A DNA stretch of 64,000 nt from Rhizobium tropici CIAT 899 (GTDB lineage: Bacteria; Pseudomonadota; Alphaproteobacteria; Rhizobiales; Rhizobiaceae). Both the position numbers and the translations under genes were made by a program. Positions 56,169-64,000 of the stretch are shown here, in pieces. A model generated the notes under the pieces. It ran no database searches, was not told the origin of the DNA, and saw only the letters and a list, made by a program, of their open reading frames with translations. Each line of letters starts with the position of its first letter. Positions within the stretch are counted from its first letter, which is position 1. The stretch spans positions 485,001-549,000 of the forward strand of contig NC_020059.1 of assembly GCF_000330885.1 (NCBI RefSeq), in the 5' to 3' direction.

Positions 56169-57050
56169 ATGTCAGAATTCGACGCAGCCAAGTCCGGTCA
56201 GTTCAAGATCGGCGGTGACCTTCCCGTACATCGTCTCGGTTTCGGTGCCATGCGCATCACCGGTGCCGGTATATGGGGTGAGCCAGAGAACCATGACGAA
56301 GCTGTCCGTACGCTGAGGCGCCTGCCGGAACTCGGCATCAATTTCATCGATACGGCCGATTCCTATGGCCCGGATGTTTCCGAACGTCTTATCAAGGAGG
56401 CGCTTCATCCCTATGGCCACGGTCTTGTGGTAGCGACCAAGGGCGGTCTTACCCGAACCGGCCCGAATGTCTGGGTGCCCGTGGGTCGCCCCGAATATCT
56501 GATCCAGCAGGCGCACAAGAGCCTGCGCAATCTCGGTGTTGACCGCATCGATCTATGGCAATTGCACCGCGTCGATTCCAAGGTGCCGGCGGCCGAGCAG
56601 TTCGATGCCGTGAAGTCGCTGCAGAGCGACGGCATCATCCGCCATGCGGGCTTGAGCGAAGTCTCCCTTGCCGACATCGAGGCGGCGTCCAAGCATTTCA
56701 AGGTGGTGACGGTGCAGAACCGCTACAATCTCGTCGATCGCACCAGCGAAGACGTGCTCGACTATTGCGAAAAGCACGGCATCGGCTTCATCCCATGGTT
56801 CCCGCTGGCCGCCGGCGATCTCGCCAAGGAAGGCTCGCTGCTCGATACCATCGCGAAGAAGCACAGTGCCGCTCCGAGCCAGATCGCGCTTGCATGGGTG
56901 CTGAAGCGCAGCCCCGTGATGCTGCCGATCCCCGGAACGGGCAAGGTCAAGCATCTGGAGGAAAACACCGCCGCGGTCGATATCGTTCTGTCCGACGAGG
57001 AGTTCGCAGCATTGGACGTGGAAGGAAAAAAGGCCTTCAAGGCTGCTTGA
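56169..57050 (+). CDS. Aldo/keto reductase
   Basis: 293 residues of TIM-barrel fold. The catalytic tetrad is visible: Asp and Tyr in [15 protein letters not shown] (near 59-73), Lys in VVATKGGLT (near 91), and His in [11 protein letters not shown] (near 130). NADPH-binding residues follow near [19 protein letters not shown]. It resembles the family used for carbonyl detoxification. The frame opens at 56091, but ATG 56169 is the family-like start. The upstream palindromes suggest control by the adjacent TetR protein. Confidence 0.9.
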   Translation: MSEFDAAKSGQFKIGGDLPVHRLGFGAMRITGAGIWGEPENHDEAVRTLRRLPELGINFIDTADSYGPDVSERLIKEALHPYGHGLVVATKGGLTRTGPNVWVPVGRPEYLIQQAHKSLRNLGVDRIDLWQLHRVDSKVPAAEQFDAVKSLQSDGIIRHAGLSEVSLADIEAASKHFKVVTVQNRYNLVDRTSEDVLDYCEKHGIGFIPWFPLAAGDLAKEGSLLDTIAKKHSAAPSQIALAWVLKRSPVMLPIPGTGKVKHLEENTAAVDIVLSDEEFAALDVEGKKAFKAA

Positions 57051-57304
57051 ACCCACAATCACCCGGCCGGTGGGGATCGCTCACCGGCCGGATATGAACG
57101 ACTGTAGCTTCCAACACAAAACGACGATCACAGTCATGTGAATCTCGGAGTTTGGCGCAATAACGACTGCAAAATAGGCGGTGATGCGACCAAAATGCGG
57201 GCGCTATGCAGATATTTCTACCCTTTGCCAGGAAAGCAATGCAATAGGTGCATTGCTGCATTGCGAAAGCCGGTCTGTTCATACGGCCGCAGGCGTTATA
57301 TCTA
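57051..57304. other. Intergenic region upstream of the small RNA
   Basis: 254 bp between the aldo/keto reductase stop and the hairpin array. It includes the inverted repeat CACCGGCCGG-like sequence just after the stop (57060-57095), which may end the aldo/keto reductase transcript. TATATC at 57297-57302 could be a -10 element for the small RNA, but no convincing -35 is seen. No small reading frame is supported. Confidence 0.5.
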
Positions 57305-57307
57305 ATC

Positions 57308-57433
57308 ACTCGAAGGTAGCGCACTCCTCCTCCCAGCGCTCCTTCAATGATTGGCAACACTCCTCCTCCTCCCAGTTGCCAATCCGGATCAAGAGCCCGA
57401 TGCATCCTCCTCCCGCGTCGGGCTTCTTTTTTT
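57308..57433 (+). ncRNA. Small RNA with three anti-Shine-Dalgarno hairpin loops (cuckoo family candidate)
   Basis: Three successive hairpins, each with CCTCCTCCC in the loop. Hairpin 1: AGCGC (57318-57322) / GCGCT (57336-57340), loop motif 57326-57334. Hairpin 2: GATTGGCAAC (57349-57358) / GTTGCCAATC (57375-57384), motif 57365-57373. Hairpin 3: AGCCCGA (57394-57400) / TCGGGCT (57418-57424), motif 57406-57414, followed by a T7 run (57427-57433), so it is also the terminator. CCUCCUCCC is complementary to ribosome-binding sites. This is the architecture of alphaproteobacterial cuckoo RNAs (Rhodobacter CcsR1-4, rhizobial relatives such as alpha-r14, as I recall). The 5' end is a guess. Confidence 0.85.
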
Positions 57434-57599
57434 ATCTTCCCATCGTGAGTGACTTGTCAGAATGCGTCGATGCGTTGCGCCTTTGCAATGCCGCAGCGAA
57501 TTAGCATCGCTTCATGTGCCCATAAGCCGCGGGAGCGGCTTGCACCGCAGGTATCCATGCGTAGAGTGACGCGACGTTATGGCGGTATGGAAGGGTTGC

Positions 57600-58904
57600 A
57601 TGATGCAGCGCATGGCGGGTTCGGACCGATGGAGAAAGCTGTTTTTCCGAACTGTAGCTGTCGTTGCCACGTTGTCGCTCGCCGCATGCGGCCGCCCCAT
57701 CGGGGTCATGCAGCCTATCAGTGAAAACGTGCCGGGCACATCCAGGGTTGACCTCCTCGTCGCGACGACACGCCTGCCGGACAAGGACCCGGCCATTCTG
57801 TTTTCGGGCGAGCGTGGGCCGGGGCTCAAGGTGGATGCCGTCAGCGTCTCTATTCCGCCAGAGGCAAATCGCAAGGTCGGCCAGGTGCAGTGGCCGAGCC
57901 GCTTGCCAGGCGATCCGCTGAAGAATTTCGTTACGACGGCCGTCAAGCCTCTGGCGACGGAAGCGGATGGGCGTACCTGGGTGCATGCGGAACTGCCGAA
58001 AAACAAGCGGGTGCTGATTTTCGTGCATGGCTTCAACAACCGCTATGAGGATGCCGTCTACCGCTTTGCGCAGATCGTTCACGATTCGCATGCCGACGTC
58101 GCACCGATCGTGTTTACCTGGCCGTCGCGCGCTAGCATTTTCGACTATGCCTATGACAAGGAGAGCACGAACTATTCCCGTGACTCGCTCGAGGAATTGC
58201 TGCGCCGCGTCGCCGCGGATCCGGCCGTCGGCGATATCACCGTCATGGCGCATTCGATGGGCAGCTGGCTCGCAGTCGAATCGCTGCGGCAGATGGCGAT
58301 CCGCAACGGCCGCGTCGCGCCGAAGATCAACAATGTCATCCTGGCTTCGCCCGATCTAGACGTCGATGTCTTCGGAAGACAGTTCGCAGCACTCGGCAAG
58401 GACAAGCCGCATTTCACGCTGTTCGTCTCGCGGGACGATCGCGCGCTTTCACTCTCACGTCGCATTTCCGGCAATATCGACCGGCTCGGACAGATCGACC
58501 CGACGGCCGAGCCCTATCGCAGTGAGCTGGAAAAGCAGGGGATTACCGTGCTCGATCTCACGAAGCTCAAGACCGGCGATGGTCTCAATCACGGCAAGTT
58601 CGCCGAAAGCCCGGAAGTGGTGAAACTGATCGGTGCGCGGTTGATTGCCGGCCAGACGATCACCGATTCCGATGTCGGTATCGGCGATGCCGTCGGCGCG
58701 GTTGCCATGGGTGCGGCACAGACGGTTGGCAGCGTGGCGGGTGCAGCCGTCAGCGCTCCGATTGCCATTTTCGATCCTCGCACCCGCGCGAATTATGGCG
58801 AGCAATGGCGTCGCGTTGGCGCATCGGCCGGCAATACGGTGGGATCTCTGGGCGATAGTGTCGAGGCGACCGGCAGCAATGTCGGCGAAGCATTGCGTCA
58901 ATAA
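57600..58904 (+). CDS. DUF900-family alpha/beta-hydrolase lipoprotein
   Basis: 434 residues. A lipoprotein signal peptide ends in the lipobox LAAC (near residue 30). The hydrolase core has VLIFVHGFNNRYEDAV (near 141-156) and the nucleophile elbow MAHSMGSWLAVE (near 215-226), with AHSMG in place of GHSxG. DUF900 proteins are probable esterases anchored in the envelope. A Gly/Ala-rich C-terminal region (near 355-400) may contact the membrane. ATG 57600 follows GGAAGG; an ATG at 57579 is less likely. The preceding small-RNA terminator separates it from upstream transcription. Confidence 0.88.
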   Translation: MMQRMAGSDRWRKLFFRTVAVVATLSLAACGRPIGVMQPISENVPGTSRVDLLVATTRLPDKDPAILFSGERGPGLKVDAVSVSIPPEANRKVGQVQWPSRLPGDPLKNFVTTAVKPLATEADGRTWVHAELPKNKRVLIFVHGFNNRYEDAVYRFAQIVHDSHADVAPIVFTWPSRASIFDYAYDKESTNYSRDSLEELLRRVAADPAVGDITVMAHSMGSWLAVESLRQMAIRNGRVAPKINNVILASPDLDVDVFGRQFAALGKDKPHFTLFVSRDDRALSLSRRISGNIDRLGQIDPTAEPYRSELEKQGITVLDLTKLKTGDGLNHGKFAESPEVVKLIGARLIAGQTITDSDVGIGDAVGAVAMGAAQTVGSVAGAAVSAPIAIFDPRTRANYGEQWRRVGASAGNTVGSLGDSVEATGSNVGEALRQ

Positions 58905-59076
58905 TGCTATCATGATCCGGAGCAGCCGCATTCATCGTTGCTGCGAAACGCGATAGTCATGTTTCGCCATCTGATATATCAGAGATGGAGGCAGTCAGAT
59001 GGCGCCGGCCAATTGGTTGGCCCGATATCGGTGTCGACGGCTGCACGATCTGGCATGTGTGATTGGAGTGGATGAG

Positions 59077-60114
59077 ATGAGATGGAAGCGTACGATCCAG
59101 TTGCTGGACGTTCACTGCGAGGGTGAGATCGGCAAGGTTGCCATCGGCGGCGTGCCGAAGATCCCCGGCAACAGCATTGCCGAGCAGCTCCATTGGCTGA
59201 ACACGGATCCAAAGGGCCAGGAGCTGCGCCGTTTCCTCGTGCTGGAGCCGCGCGGCGCGCCGATCGGATCGGTGAACCTGCTGATGCCGGCCAAGCATCC
59301 TGAGGCCGATGCCGGCTTCATCATTCTGCAGCCCGACCAGGCGCATGCAAGCTCCGGCTCGAACTCCATCTGCGTGACCACGGCGCTGCTGGAATCCGGT
59401 ATCGTCGAGATGAAGGAGCCGGAAACCGTCGTCACGCTCGATACAGCCGCCGGCCTCGTGCGCGCCACTGCGACCTGCCGCGACGGCCGCTGCGAAAAAG
59501 TGCGGCTGACCATGGTGCCGTCCTTTGTGCATGAGCTGGACGTGGAGCTCGACACGCCGCAATGGGGTAAAATCAAGCTCGATCTCTGCTATGGCGGGAT
59601 TTTCTACGCGCTCGTCGATGTCGGCCAGATCGGCTTGAAGATCGAAAAGGCCAATGCGGCCGCCCTCGTGCAGGCCGGCATGGTCATCAAGGAAGCGATC
59701 AACCGCGCGATGACCGTAGTTCATCCGGAGATCCCGGCCATCTCGGGCGTTGCCTATGTGATGTTCCGCGATATCGACGCCGATGGCGCCATCCGCACCT
59801 GCACGACCATGTGGCCCGGCCGCGCCGACCGCTCGCCCTGCGGCACCGGCAATTCCGCCAATCTCGCGACGCTGCACGCTCGCGGCAAGGCCAAGATCGG
59901 CGATGTCTTCAAGTCTCGCTCGATCATCGGTTCGGAGTTCGAAGTGGGGCTGCAGGCGGAGACCGAAGTGGCCGGCAAGCCGGCCATCATACCGACGATC
60001 ACCGGCCGCGGCTTCACCTTCGGCTTGAGCCAGGTGGCGCTCGATCCCTTCGATCCGATGGCGGAGGGTTTTGCCATGACGGATGTATGGGGACCTTCGG
60101 CGGGGGATATTTGA
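59077..60114 (+). CDS. Proline racemase superfamily enzyme (Ser/Cys active-site pair)
   Basis: 345 residues of proline-racemase fold. The second catalytic Cys is present in DRSPCGTGNSANLATLHARGKA (near 254-275). At the first position, where racemases and 4-hydroxyproline epimerases have MCGH, the sequence is SSGSNSICVTTAL, so Cys is replaced by Ser. Such Ser/Cys members have been linked to trans-3-hydroxyproline dehydratase and/or epimerase activity, as I recall; the substrate is not settled. ATG 59077 is chosen over an in-frame ATG at 58999, which adds 26 unrelated residues. No hydroxyproline pathway genes are adjacent. Confidence 0.88.
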   Translation: MRWKRTIQLLDVHCEGEIGKVAIGGVPKIPGNSIAEQLHWLNTDPKGQELRRFLVLEPRGAPIGSVNLLMPAKHPEADAGFIILQPDQAHASSGSNSICVTTALLESGIVEMKEPETVVTLDTAAGLVRATATCRDGRCEKVRLTMVPSFVHELDVELDTPQWGKIKLDLCYGGIFYALVDVGQIGLKIEKANAAALVQAGMVIKEAINRAMTVVHPEIPAISGVAYVMFRDIDADGAIRTCTTMWPGRADRSPCGTGNSANLATLHARGKAKIGDVFKSRSIIGSEFEVGLQAETEVAGKPAIIPTITGRGFTFGLSQVALDPFDPMAEGFAMTDVWGPSAGDI

Positions 60115-60156
60115 GGGGTAGGCAGGGAATCGGTTCTGTCCGCATGGAGAGTTTTG

Positions 60157-60197
60157 CCCCTCACCCTAAGCCTCTCCCCGCGTGCGGCGAGAGGGGA
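60157..60197. repeat. Rhizobial intergenic palindromic element, copy 3
   Basis: Begins CCCCTCACCCTAAG and continues CTCTCCCCGCGTGCGGCGAGAGG, an inverted relative of the elements at 2415-2626. Imperfect hairpin in the centre. Confidence 0.7.
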
Positions 60198-60252
60198 TTA
60201 TCTGTCAGCTTCGTCTGAGCAATTGGCCAGAAAGAAGGCTGCATGTGCGCCC

Positions 60253-60304
60253 ATCCCCTTCACCCTGCGATCGGGGAGAAGGTGGCCGAAGGCCGGATGA
60301 GGGG
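60253..60304. repeat. Rhizobial intergenic palindromic element, copy 4
   Basis: Contains CCCCTTCACCCTGCGATCGGGG, then AGAAGGTGGCC and CGGATGAGGGG. It pairs with the element at 60157-60197 in inverted order, the mirror image of the pair at 2.4-2.6 kb. It lies downstream of both flanking convergent genes. Confidence 0.7.
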
Positions 60305-60336
60305 CGATCTCTGCACCGGGTATTGCGACGACCTTG

Positions 60337-60771
60337 CTATCCCTTCGGATAAATCACACCCTTGCGCAGAATGATATTTCCATAGAGCCGGGGCTCGCTC
60401 GTCTGGATCAGCGCATGCGCACGCTGCACCCGCTCGTAGAATTCCGCCGGCAGTAACGGCACGACCTTGATCTCGGGCACATGCCGGGCGCAGCATTCGA
60501 TCATTTCCGCATGGACGGGATCGACGGCATCGCGATCCTGCTTGACCGTCGCCCGGAATATCGCCTGCGGCACGAAATCGTCGATCGGCAGCACGCTCAG
60601 CACCGCATCGAGCACGGGGATGACGCCGTGACCGTCGAGACGGATGAGGCGGCGTCCATGTTCGAGACCGGGATAATTGCCGTCTACGAGGGCGATTTCA
60701 TCGCCATGGCCCATGGCGCGCAGCGTCGCCAGTAGCTCCGGGCTCAATAGCGGGTCAATGCCCTTCAGCAT
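60337..60771 (-). CDS. RbsD/FucU-family sugar mutarotase
   Basis: 144 residues beginning MLKGIDPLLSPELLATLRAMGHGDEIALVDGNYP; the His in GHGDE (near 22) is the family's catalytic residue. The family converts pyranose and furanose forms or anomers of ribose or fucose. Its start overlaps the end of the ROK regulator gene by 17 bases, so it belongs to the frcR transcript. Substrate may be the sugar of the frc locus. Confidence 0.92.
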   Translation of the reverse strand: MLKGIDPLLSPELLATLRAMGHGDEIALVDGNYPGLEHGRRLIRLDGHGVIPVLDAVLSVLPIDDFVPQAIFRATVKQDRDAVDPVHAEMIECCARHVPEIKVVPLLPAEFYERVQRAHALIQTSEPRLYGNIILRKGVIYPKG

Positions 60772-62002
60772 GCTCAATCTCCTTGAAAAGAACGTTCTGG
60801 TCGATGAGGTAGCGCGCGAAGATCGGCAGGCTGGCGCCGCCGATGGCGCGTGCCTGCGGCCCGACTGCACCCTCGATGATCTCGGGCATGACGACGCCCT
60901 GAAGATCCAGTTCCGCCGCTGCCTTGATGGTTGCGCGCACCACGCGTTCCCGCACCCAGCCGGGAAAGCCGCCATCGATGACGGCGGCGCTGAAATCAAG
61001 AACGGAGGCGGAGGCGACGATCGCCTGTGCGAGTGCCTTGGCCGTATCCTGGATCCAGATCTCCAGCGGTTCGCCGAAATCGATCCAGTTATCAGCCGAA
61101 TACCAGAGAGGGCGCGGATCGAAACCGTGATCCCGCAATAGATTTTCCAACACGAAGATCGAGGCGATCTCGAGAAGCTGGCGATTCTCGCCGTTGCGGC
61201 CGCGCACGGGCAGGGGGCCGAGTGCGCCGGCCGTCCCGGTCCGGCCGACGAAGACGGACGAATTCAGGACGATGCCGCCGCCGAGGAACGAGCCGATGAA
61301 GAAATAGACGAAATCCGGATAATGCGGGCCGATCCCGAAAACCAGCTCCGCACCGCAGGCGCTGGTAGCGTCGTTTTGCAGAAAGACCGGGTAAGACACG
61401 CGCGAGGCGATTTCGGCTCTTAGGTCGAAGCCTCGCCAGGCATCCATCGCTCCTGGCGGCGCGCCCACCTGCTCGGCCCAATTCCAGAGCTCGAACGGTG
61501 CGGCAACGCCCATTCCCGCGATCTTGCGGCGCTGCTCTTCGCTGAGGCGCCCTTCCAGTTCCTTGATGCCGGCCGCGACGAAGGTAATGATGTCCTGCGG
61601 CAGCGGGTAGGGGTAGATCTGATGGAGCTGCATCCGAATGCCGCCGACGAAATCCATCAACACGAGGTCGGCGCTGCGCCGGCCGATCTTGACGCCAAAG
61701 GAGAGCACGGCGTCCGGATTGAGGCGCATTGGAGTTGAAGGCTGACCGACGCGCCCGCGGACCGGCGCGTCGCGGGATAGCAGCCCGTCCTTTTCCAATT
61801 CCCGCATGATGACAGACACCGTCTGCGCTGAAAGCCCGCTCCGCCGCGCGATATCTGCCTTCGAAAGCGCGCCGTGACGGCGTACGAGCGATAACACGAG
61901 CCGTTCGTTATGGGCGCGCACGCCAAGCTGGTTCGCGCCCCCGGAGGGGTCGAGAATCGCCGGCGTTGTGGGTGTGTCCTCCGGGTCATGTACGAGAGAC
62001 AT
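60755..62002 (-). CDS. frcR: ROK-family transcriptional regulator of the fructose locus
   Basis: 415 residues: an N-terminal winged helix (LSLVRRHGALSKADIARRSGLSAQTVSVIMRELEKDGLL) and a C-terminal sugar-kinase-like ROK domain. The zinc motif CxCGxxGC of typical ROK proteins is not present and the kinase DxGxT is degraded, so it is a regulator, not a kinase. In S. meliloti the frc fructose-uptake cluster starts with a ROK regulator (frcR) divergent from frcB, the same arrangement as here. ATG 62002 follows AGGAG. Confidence 0.88.
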   Translation of the reverse strand: MSLVHDPEDTPTTPAILDPSGGANQLGVRAHNERLVLSLVRRHGALSKADIARRSGLSAQTVSVIMRELEKDGLLSRDAPVRGRVGQPSTPMRLNPDAVLSFGVKIGRRSADLVLMDFVGGIRMQLHQIYPYPLPQDIITFVAAGIKELEGRLSEEQRRKIAGMGVAAPFELWNWAEQVGAPPGAMDAWRGFDLRAEIASRVSYPVFLQNDATSACGAELVFGIGPHYPDFVYFFIGSFLGGGIVLNSSVFVGRTGTAGALGPLPVRGRNGENRQLLEIASIFVLENLLRDHGFDPRPLWYSADNWIDFGEPLEIWIQDTAKALAQAIVASASVLDFSAAVIDGGFPGWVRERVVRATIKAAAELDLQGVVMPEIIEGAVGPQARAIGGASLPIFARYLIDQNVLFKEIEHAEGH

Positions 62003-62059
62003 GGGCCTGCTCCTTCCATCATGGCCATGCCCTATTTTTTTCAAGAATGCCACATCCAA

Positions 62060-62252
62060 TTAATAATTCAATCCGATTTATTTATTGACAGGGGGATTTC
62101 TTTAGGCTCTGATATCGACCGTCGAGGATGCGCGCATAGCCTTGGAGGAGGTCCACCGAAAACAATCCGACAGGCTTGACGCATCTTTAACCGGGTTCGA
62201 AGTGAGCCCGCGACAGCCGGAGGGTCCGGCTTTTAAACATCGGGAGGATTGA
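62060..62252. promoter_or_regulatory. Divergent frcR-frcB control region
   Basis: AT-rich stretch 62059-62090 holds ATTAATAATTC and GATTTATTTATTGACA, where TTGACA (62085-62090) is a -35 candidate toward frcB. No well-spaced -10 is obvious. A ROK operator is expected in this region; a site cannot be fixed by eye. Confidence 0.45.
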
Positions 62253-63278
62253 ATGAAGAAATCCGTTATTTCCGCAGCCGTTGCCGCCCTGGCGCTCGGC
62301 GTCGCATTTGCCGCTCCGGCCAAGGCCGCCGGCGTATCCGCCTGCCTCATCACCAAGACCGATACCAATCCCTTCTTCGTCAAGATGAAGGAAGGTGCCA
62401 CCGCCAAGGCCAAGGAACTCGGCGTCACGCTGAAGTCCTATGCCGGCAAGATCGACGGCGACAGCGAAAGCCAGGTTGCCGCGATCGAAAGCTGCATCGC
62501 CAGCGGCGCCAAGGGTATTCTGATCACCGCTTCCGACACGAAGGGCATTGTTTCCTCCGTCAAGAAGGCACGCGATGCCGGCCTGCTGGTCATTGCCCTC
62601 GACACGCCTCTGGAACCGGCTGACGCCGCCGACGCGACCTTCGCCACCGACAACCTTCTTGCCGGCAAGCTGATCGGCGAATGGGCCAACAAGACGCTGG
62701 GCGACAAGGCCAAGAATGCCAAGATCGGCTTCCTCGATCTCACGCCGTCGCAGCCTTCCGTCGATGTCCTGCGCGACCAGGGCTTCATGATCGGCTTCGG
62801 CATCGACCCGAAGGATCCGAACAAGATCGGCGACGAAACCGATCCGCGCATCGTTGGCCATGATGTCACCAACGGCAACGAGGAAGGTGGCCGCAAGGCC
62901 ATGGAAAACCTCCTGCAGAAGGATTCCAGCATCAACGTCATCCACACGATCAACGAACCGGCTGCCGTCGGCGCCTATCAGGCCCTGAAGGCCGTCGGCT
63001 TGGAAAAGCAGGTTCTTATCGTGTCTGTTGACGGCGGTTGCCCGGGCGTCAAATCCGTCAAGGAAGGCGTGATCGGCGCTACGTCGCAGCAGTATCCGCT
63101 GATGATGGCCGCCCTCGGCGTCGAGGCGATCAAGAAGTTCGCCGATAGCGGCGAGAAGCCGAAGCCGACCGAAGGCAAGTCCTTCTTTGACACCGGCGTC
63201 TCCCTGGTCACCGACAAGCCGGTATCCGGCCTGAAGTCGATCGACACCAAGGAAGGCACGGCAAAGTGCTGGGGCTAA
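62253..63278 (+). CDS. frcB: Periplasmic sugar-binding protein (fructose ABC transporter)
   Basis: 341 residues: a signal peptide (near 1-25, ending AKAAG) followed by a type-I periplasmic binding fold ([56 protein letters not shown]). It binds the sugar in the periplasm for FrcCA. The frcB-frcC order and the divergent ROK regulator match the S. meliloti fructose locus; ribose or mannose are secondary substrates reported there. GGGAGG precedes the ATG. Confidence 0.92.
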   Translation: MKKSVISAAVAALALGVAFAAPAKAAGVSACLITKTDTNPFFVKMKEGATAKAKELGVTLKSYAGKIDGDSESQVAAIESCIASGAKGILITASDTKGIVSSVKKARDAGLLVIALDTPLEPADAADATFATDNLLAGKLIGEWANKTLGDKAKNAKIGFLDLTPSQPSVDVLRDQGFMIGFGIDPKDPNKIGDETDPRIVGHDVTNGNEEGGRKAMENLLQKDSSINVIHTINEPAAVGAYQALKAVGLEKQVLIVSVDGGCPGVKSVKEGVIGATSQQYPLMMAALGVEAIKKFADSGEKPKPTEGKSFFDTGVSLVTDKPVSGLKSIDTKEGTAKCWG

Positions 63279-63308
63279 GCCCCTTACGAAATGTGATATA
63301 ATCCCTTC

Positions 63309-63343
63309 GGGAGCCGCGTCATGCGCCTGCTGGCGCGGCTCTC
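63309..63343 (+). other. Stem-loop between frcB and frcC
   Basis: GGGAGCCGCG-type arm (63309-63318) pairs with CGCGGCTCTC (63334-63343) around a 15-base loop, with no following T-run. It probably protects the frcB message, giving more binding protein than permease, rather than stopping transcription. Confidence 0.6.
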
Positions 63344-63456
63344 CTTATAAGGGAGCAGACCATCGCAACAGTCACGTCGGCCGGGGTTCATCCCCTCGGC
63401 GGGCCCCTTAACAGCCGGCGGTTTCCGCGCATGAGCGCGGTGGCGGAGGAATAATT

Positions 63457-64000
63457 ATGTCCGGAGCACAGGAATTCGAACGTGTTCTCGACGGCAGCGA
63501 CAAGAACGTCGCGTCGTTCGAGCAGCACGATGTCTCTTTTCTCAAGCGCGTGCAGCACTTTCTGCATTCGACGCCGGCCGCCGTGCCGTTGATCGTATTG
63601 GTAATGGCGATCGTGATCTTCGGCATCGCGATCGGTGGGCGGTTCTTTTCCGCCTATACGCTGACACTGATCCTGCAGCAGATCGCGATCGTCGGCATTC
63701 TCGGTGCTGCTCAGACGCTGGTCATCCTGACCGCCGGCATCGATCTGTCGATCGGCGTGATCATGGTCATTTCCTCCGTCGTCATGGGCAACGTCGCCGT
63801 CACTTACGGCCTGCCGGCGCCGGTCGCCATCATCGCCGGCATGGCCGCTGGCGGCCTCTGCGGGTTGCTCAACGGTTTCCTCGTCGCCAACATGAAGCTG
63901 CCGCCGTTCATCGTGACGCTCGGCACGTGGAACATCGTCATGGCGACGAACTTCATCTATTCCGCCAATGAAACCATCCGCGACACCGATGTCGATGAAA
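63457..64000 (+). CDS. frcC: Sugar ABC transporter permease (partial)
   Basis: The first 181 residues are visible and the frame is open at the right edge. It has an N-terminal cytoplasmic segment, then hydrophobic helices and the family motif TLVILTAGIDLSIGVIMVISS (near 92-112) typical of RbsC/FrcC permeases. GGAGGA lies seven bases before the ATG. Continuation outside the window should bring the ATPase (frcA) and kinase (frcK). Confidence 0.92.
   Translation, partial: MSGAQEFERVLDGSDKNVASFEQHDVSFLKRVQHFLHSTPAAVPLIVLVMAIVIFGIAIGGRFFSAYTLTLILQQIAIVGILGAAQTLVILTAGIDLSIGVIMVISSVVMGNVAVTYGLPAPVAIIAGMAAGGLCGLLNGFLVANMKLPPFIVTLGTWNIVMATNFIYSANETIRDTDVDE

Overview
The window is a 64 kb piece of a fast-growing Rhizobium-type alphaproteobacterial chromosome (Rhizobiaceae; the exact species cannot be fixed from sequence reading alone). 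The evidence is gene order (glnD-murJ-trpS; tsaB-rimI-fur/mur-plsC-miaB-phoH-ybeY-corC-lnt-praR-metK-trmB; def/fmt-truA-dapE-dapD; argB-engB-yidC-rnpA-rpmH), a frcR/frcBC fructose locus, BA14K and DUF1150 proteins, and typical rhizobial intergenic palindromes.

Layout. 1-16.7 kb is almost pure housekeeping on the plus strand: nitrogen sensing (glnD, cut by the window edge), lipid II flipping, Trp-tRNA charging, Fe-S delivery, t6A synthesis, metal-responsive regulation, lipid acylation, tRNA thiomethylation, RNA metabolism, lipoprotein acylation, the PraR/PhrR regulator, SAM synthesis and tRNA m7G46 methylation. 16.8-24 kb is mixed: an Hsp20/DUF1150 pair, nucleoside hydrolase, a chemoreceptor, ribokinase, RmuC. 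23.8-30 kb holds def, a FitAB/VapBC-like toxin-antitoxin pair inserted before fmt-truA, and the lysine pathway genes dapE and dapD. 30-43 kb is the argB-engB-yidC-rnpA-rpmH backbone interrupted by two accessory blocks: an ECF sigma/RskA-like anti-sigma/fasciclin module (34.6-36.5 kb) and a divergent arsenic-resistance cluster (37.4-40.6 kb). 43.5-47.2 kb carries a second chemoreceptor and an orphan histidine kinase, followed by tRNA-Arg(ACG).

47.4-60 kb is accessory: a WcbI-GSCFA-WcbI cassette directly after the tRNA, a MarR-controlled DHA2 efflux pump, BA14K, SDR, a PmtA-like methyltransferase, TetR, an aldo/keto reductase, a stand-alone small RNA with three anti-Shine-Dalgarno loops, a DUF900 lipoprotein hydrolase and a proline-racemase-family enzyme. 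60.3-64 kb is a sugar locus: a RbsD/FucU mutarotase and a ROK repressor on the minus strand, divergent from frcB and frcC (the latter cut by the window edge).

Most notable: (i) a predicted small RNA at about 57.3-57.43 kb with three successive hairpins, each presenting CCTCCTCCC in its loop, matching the 'cuckoo' RNA architecture; (ii) the WcbI-GSCFA-WcbI cassette, in which the second WcbI copy has Ala where the first has the conserved Cys; (iii) a SigK/RskA-like pair beside a fasciclin protein, echoing the mycobacterial SigK-MPT70/83 system; (iv) an ars operator that overlaps the arsR start codon.
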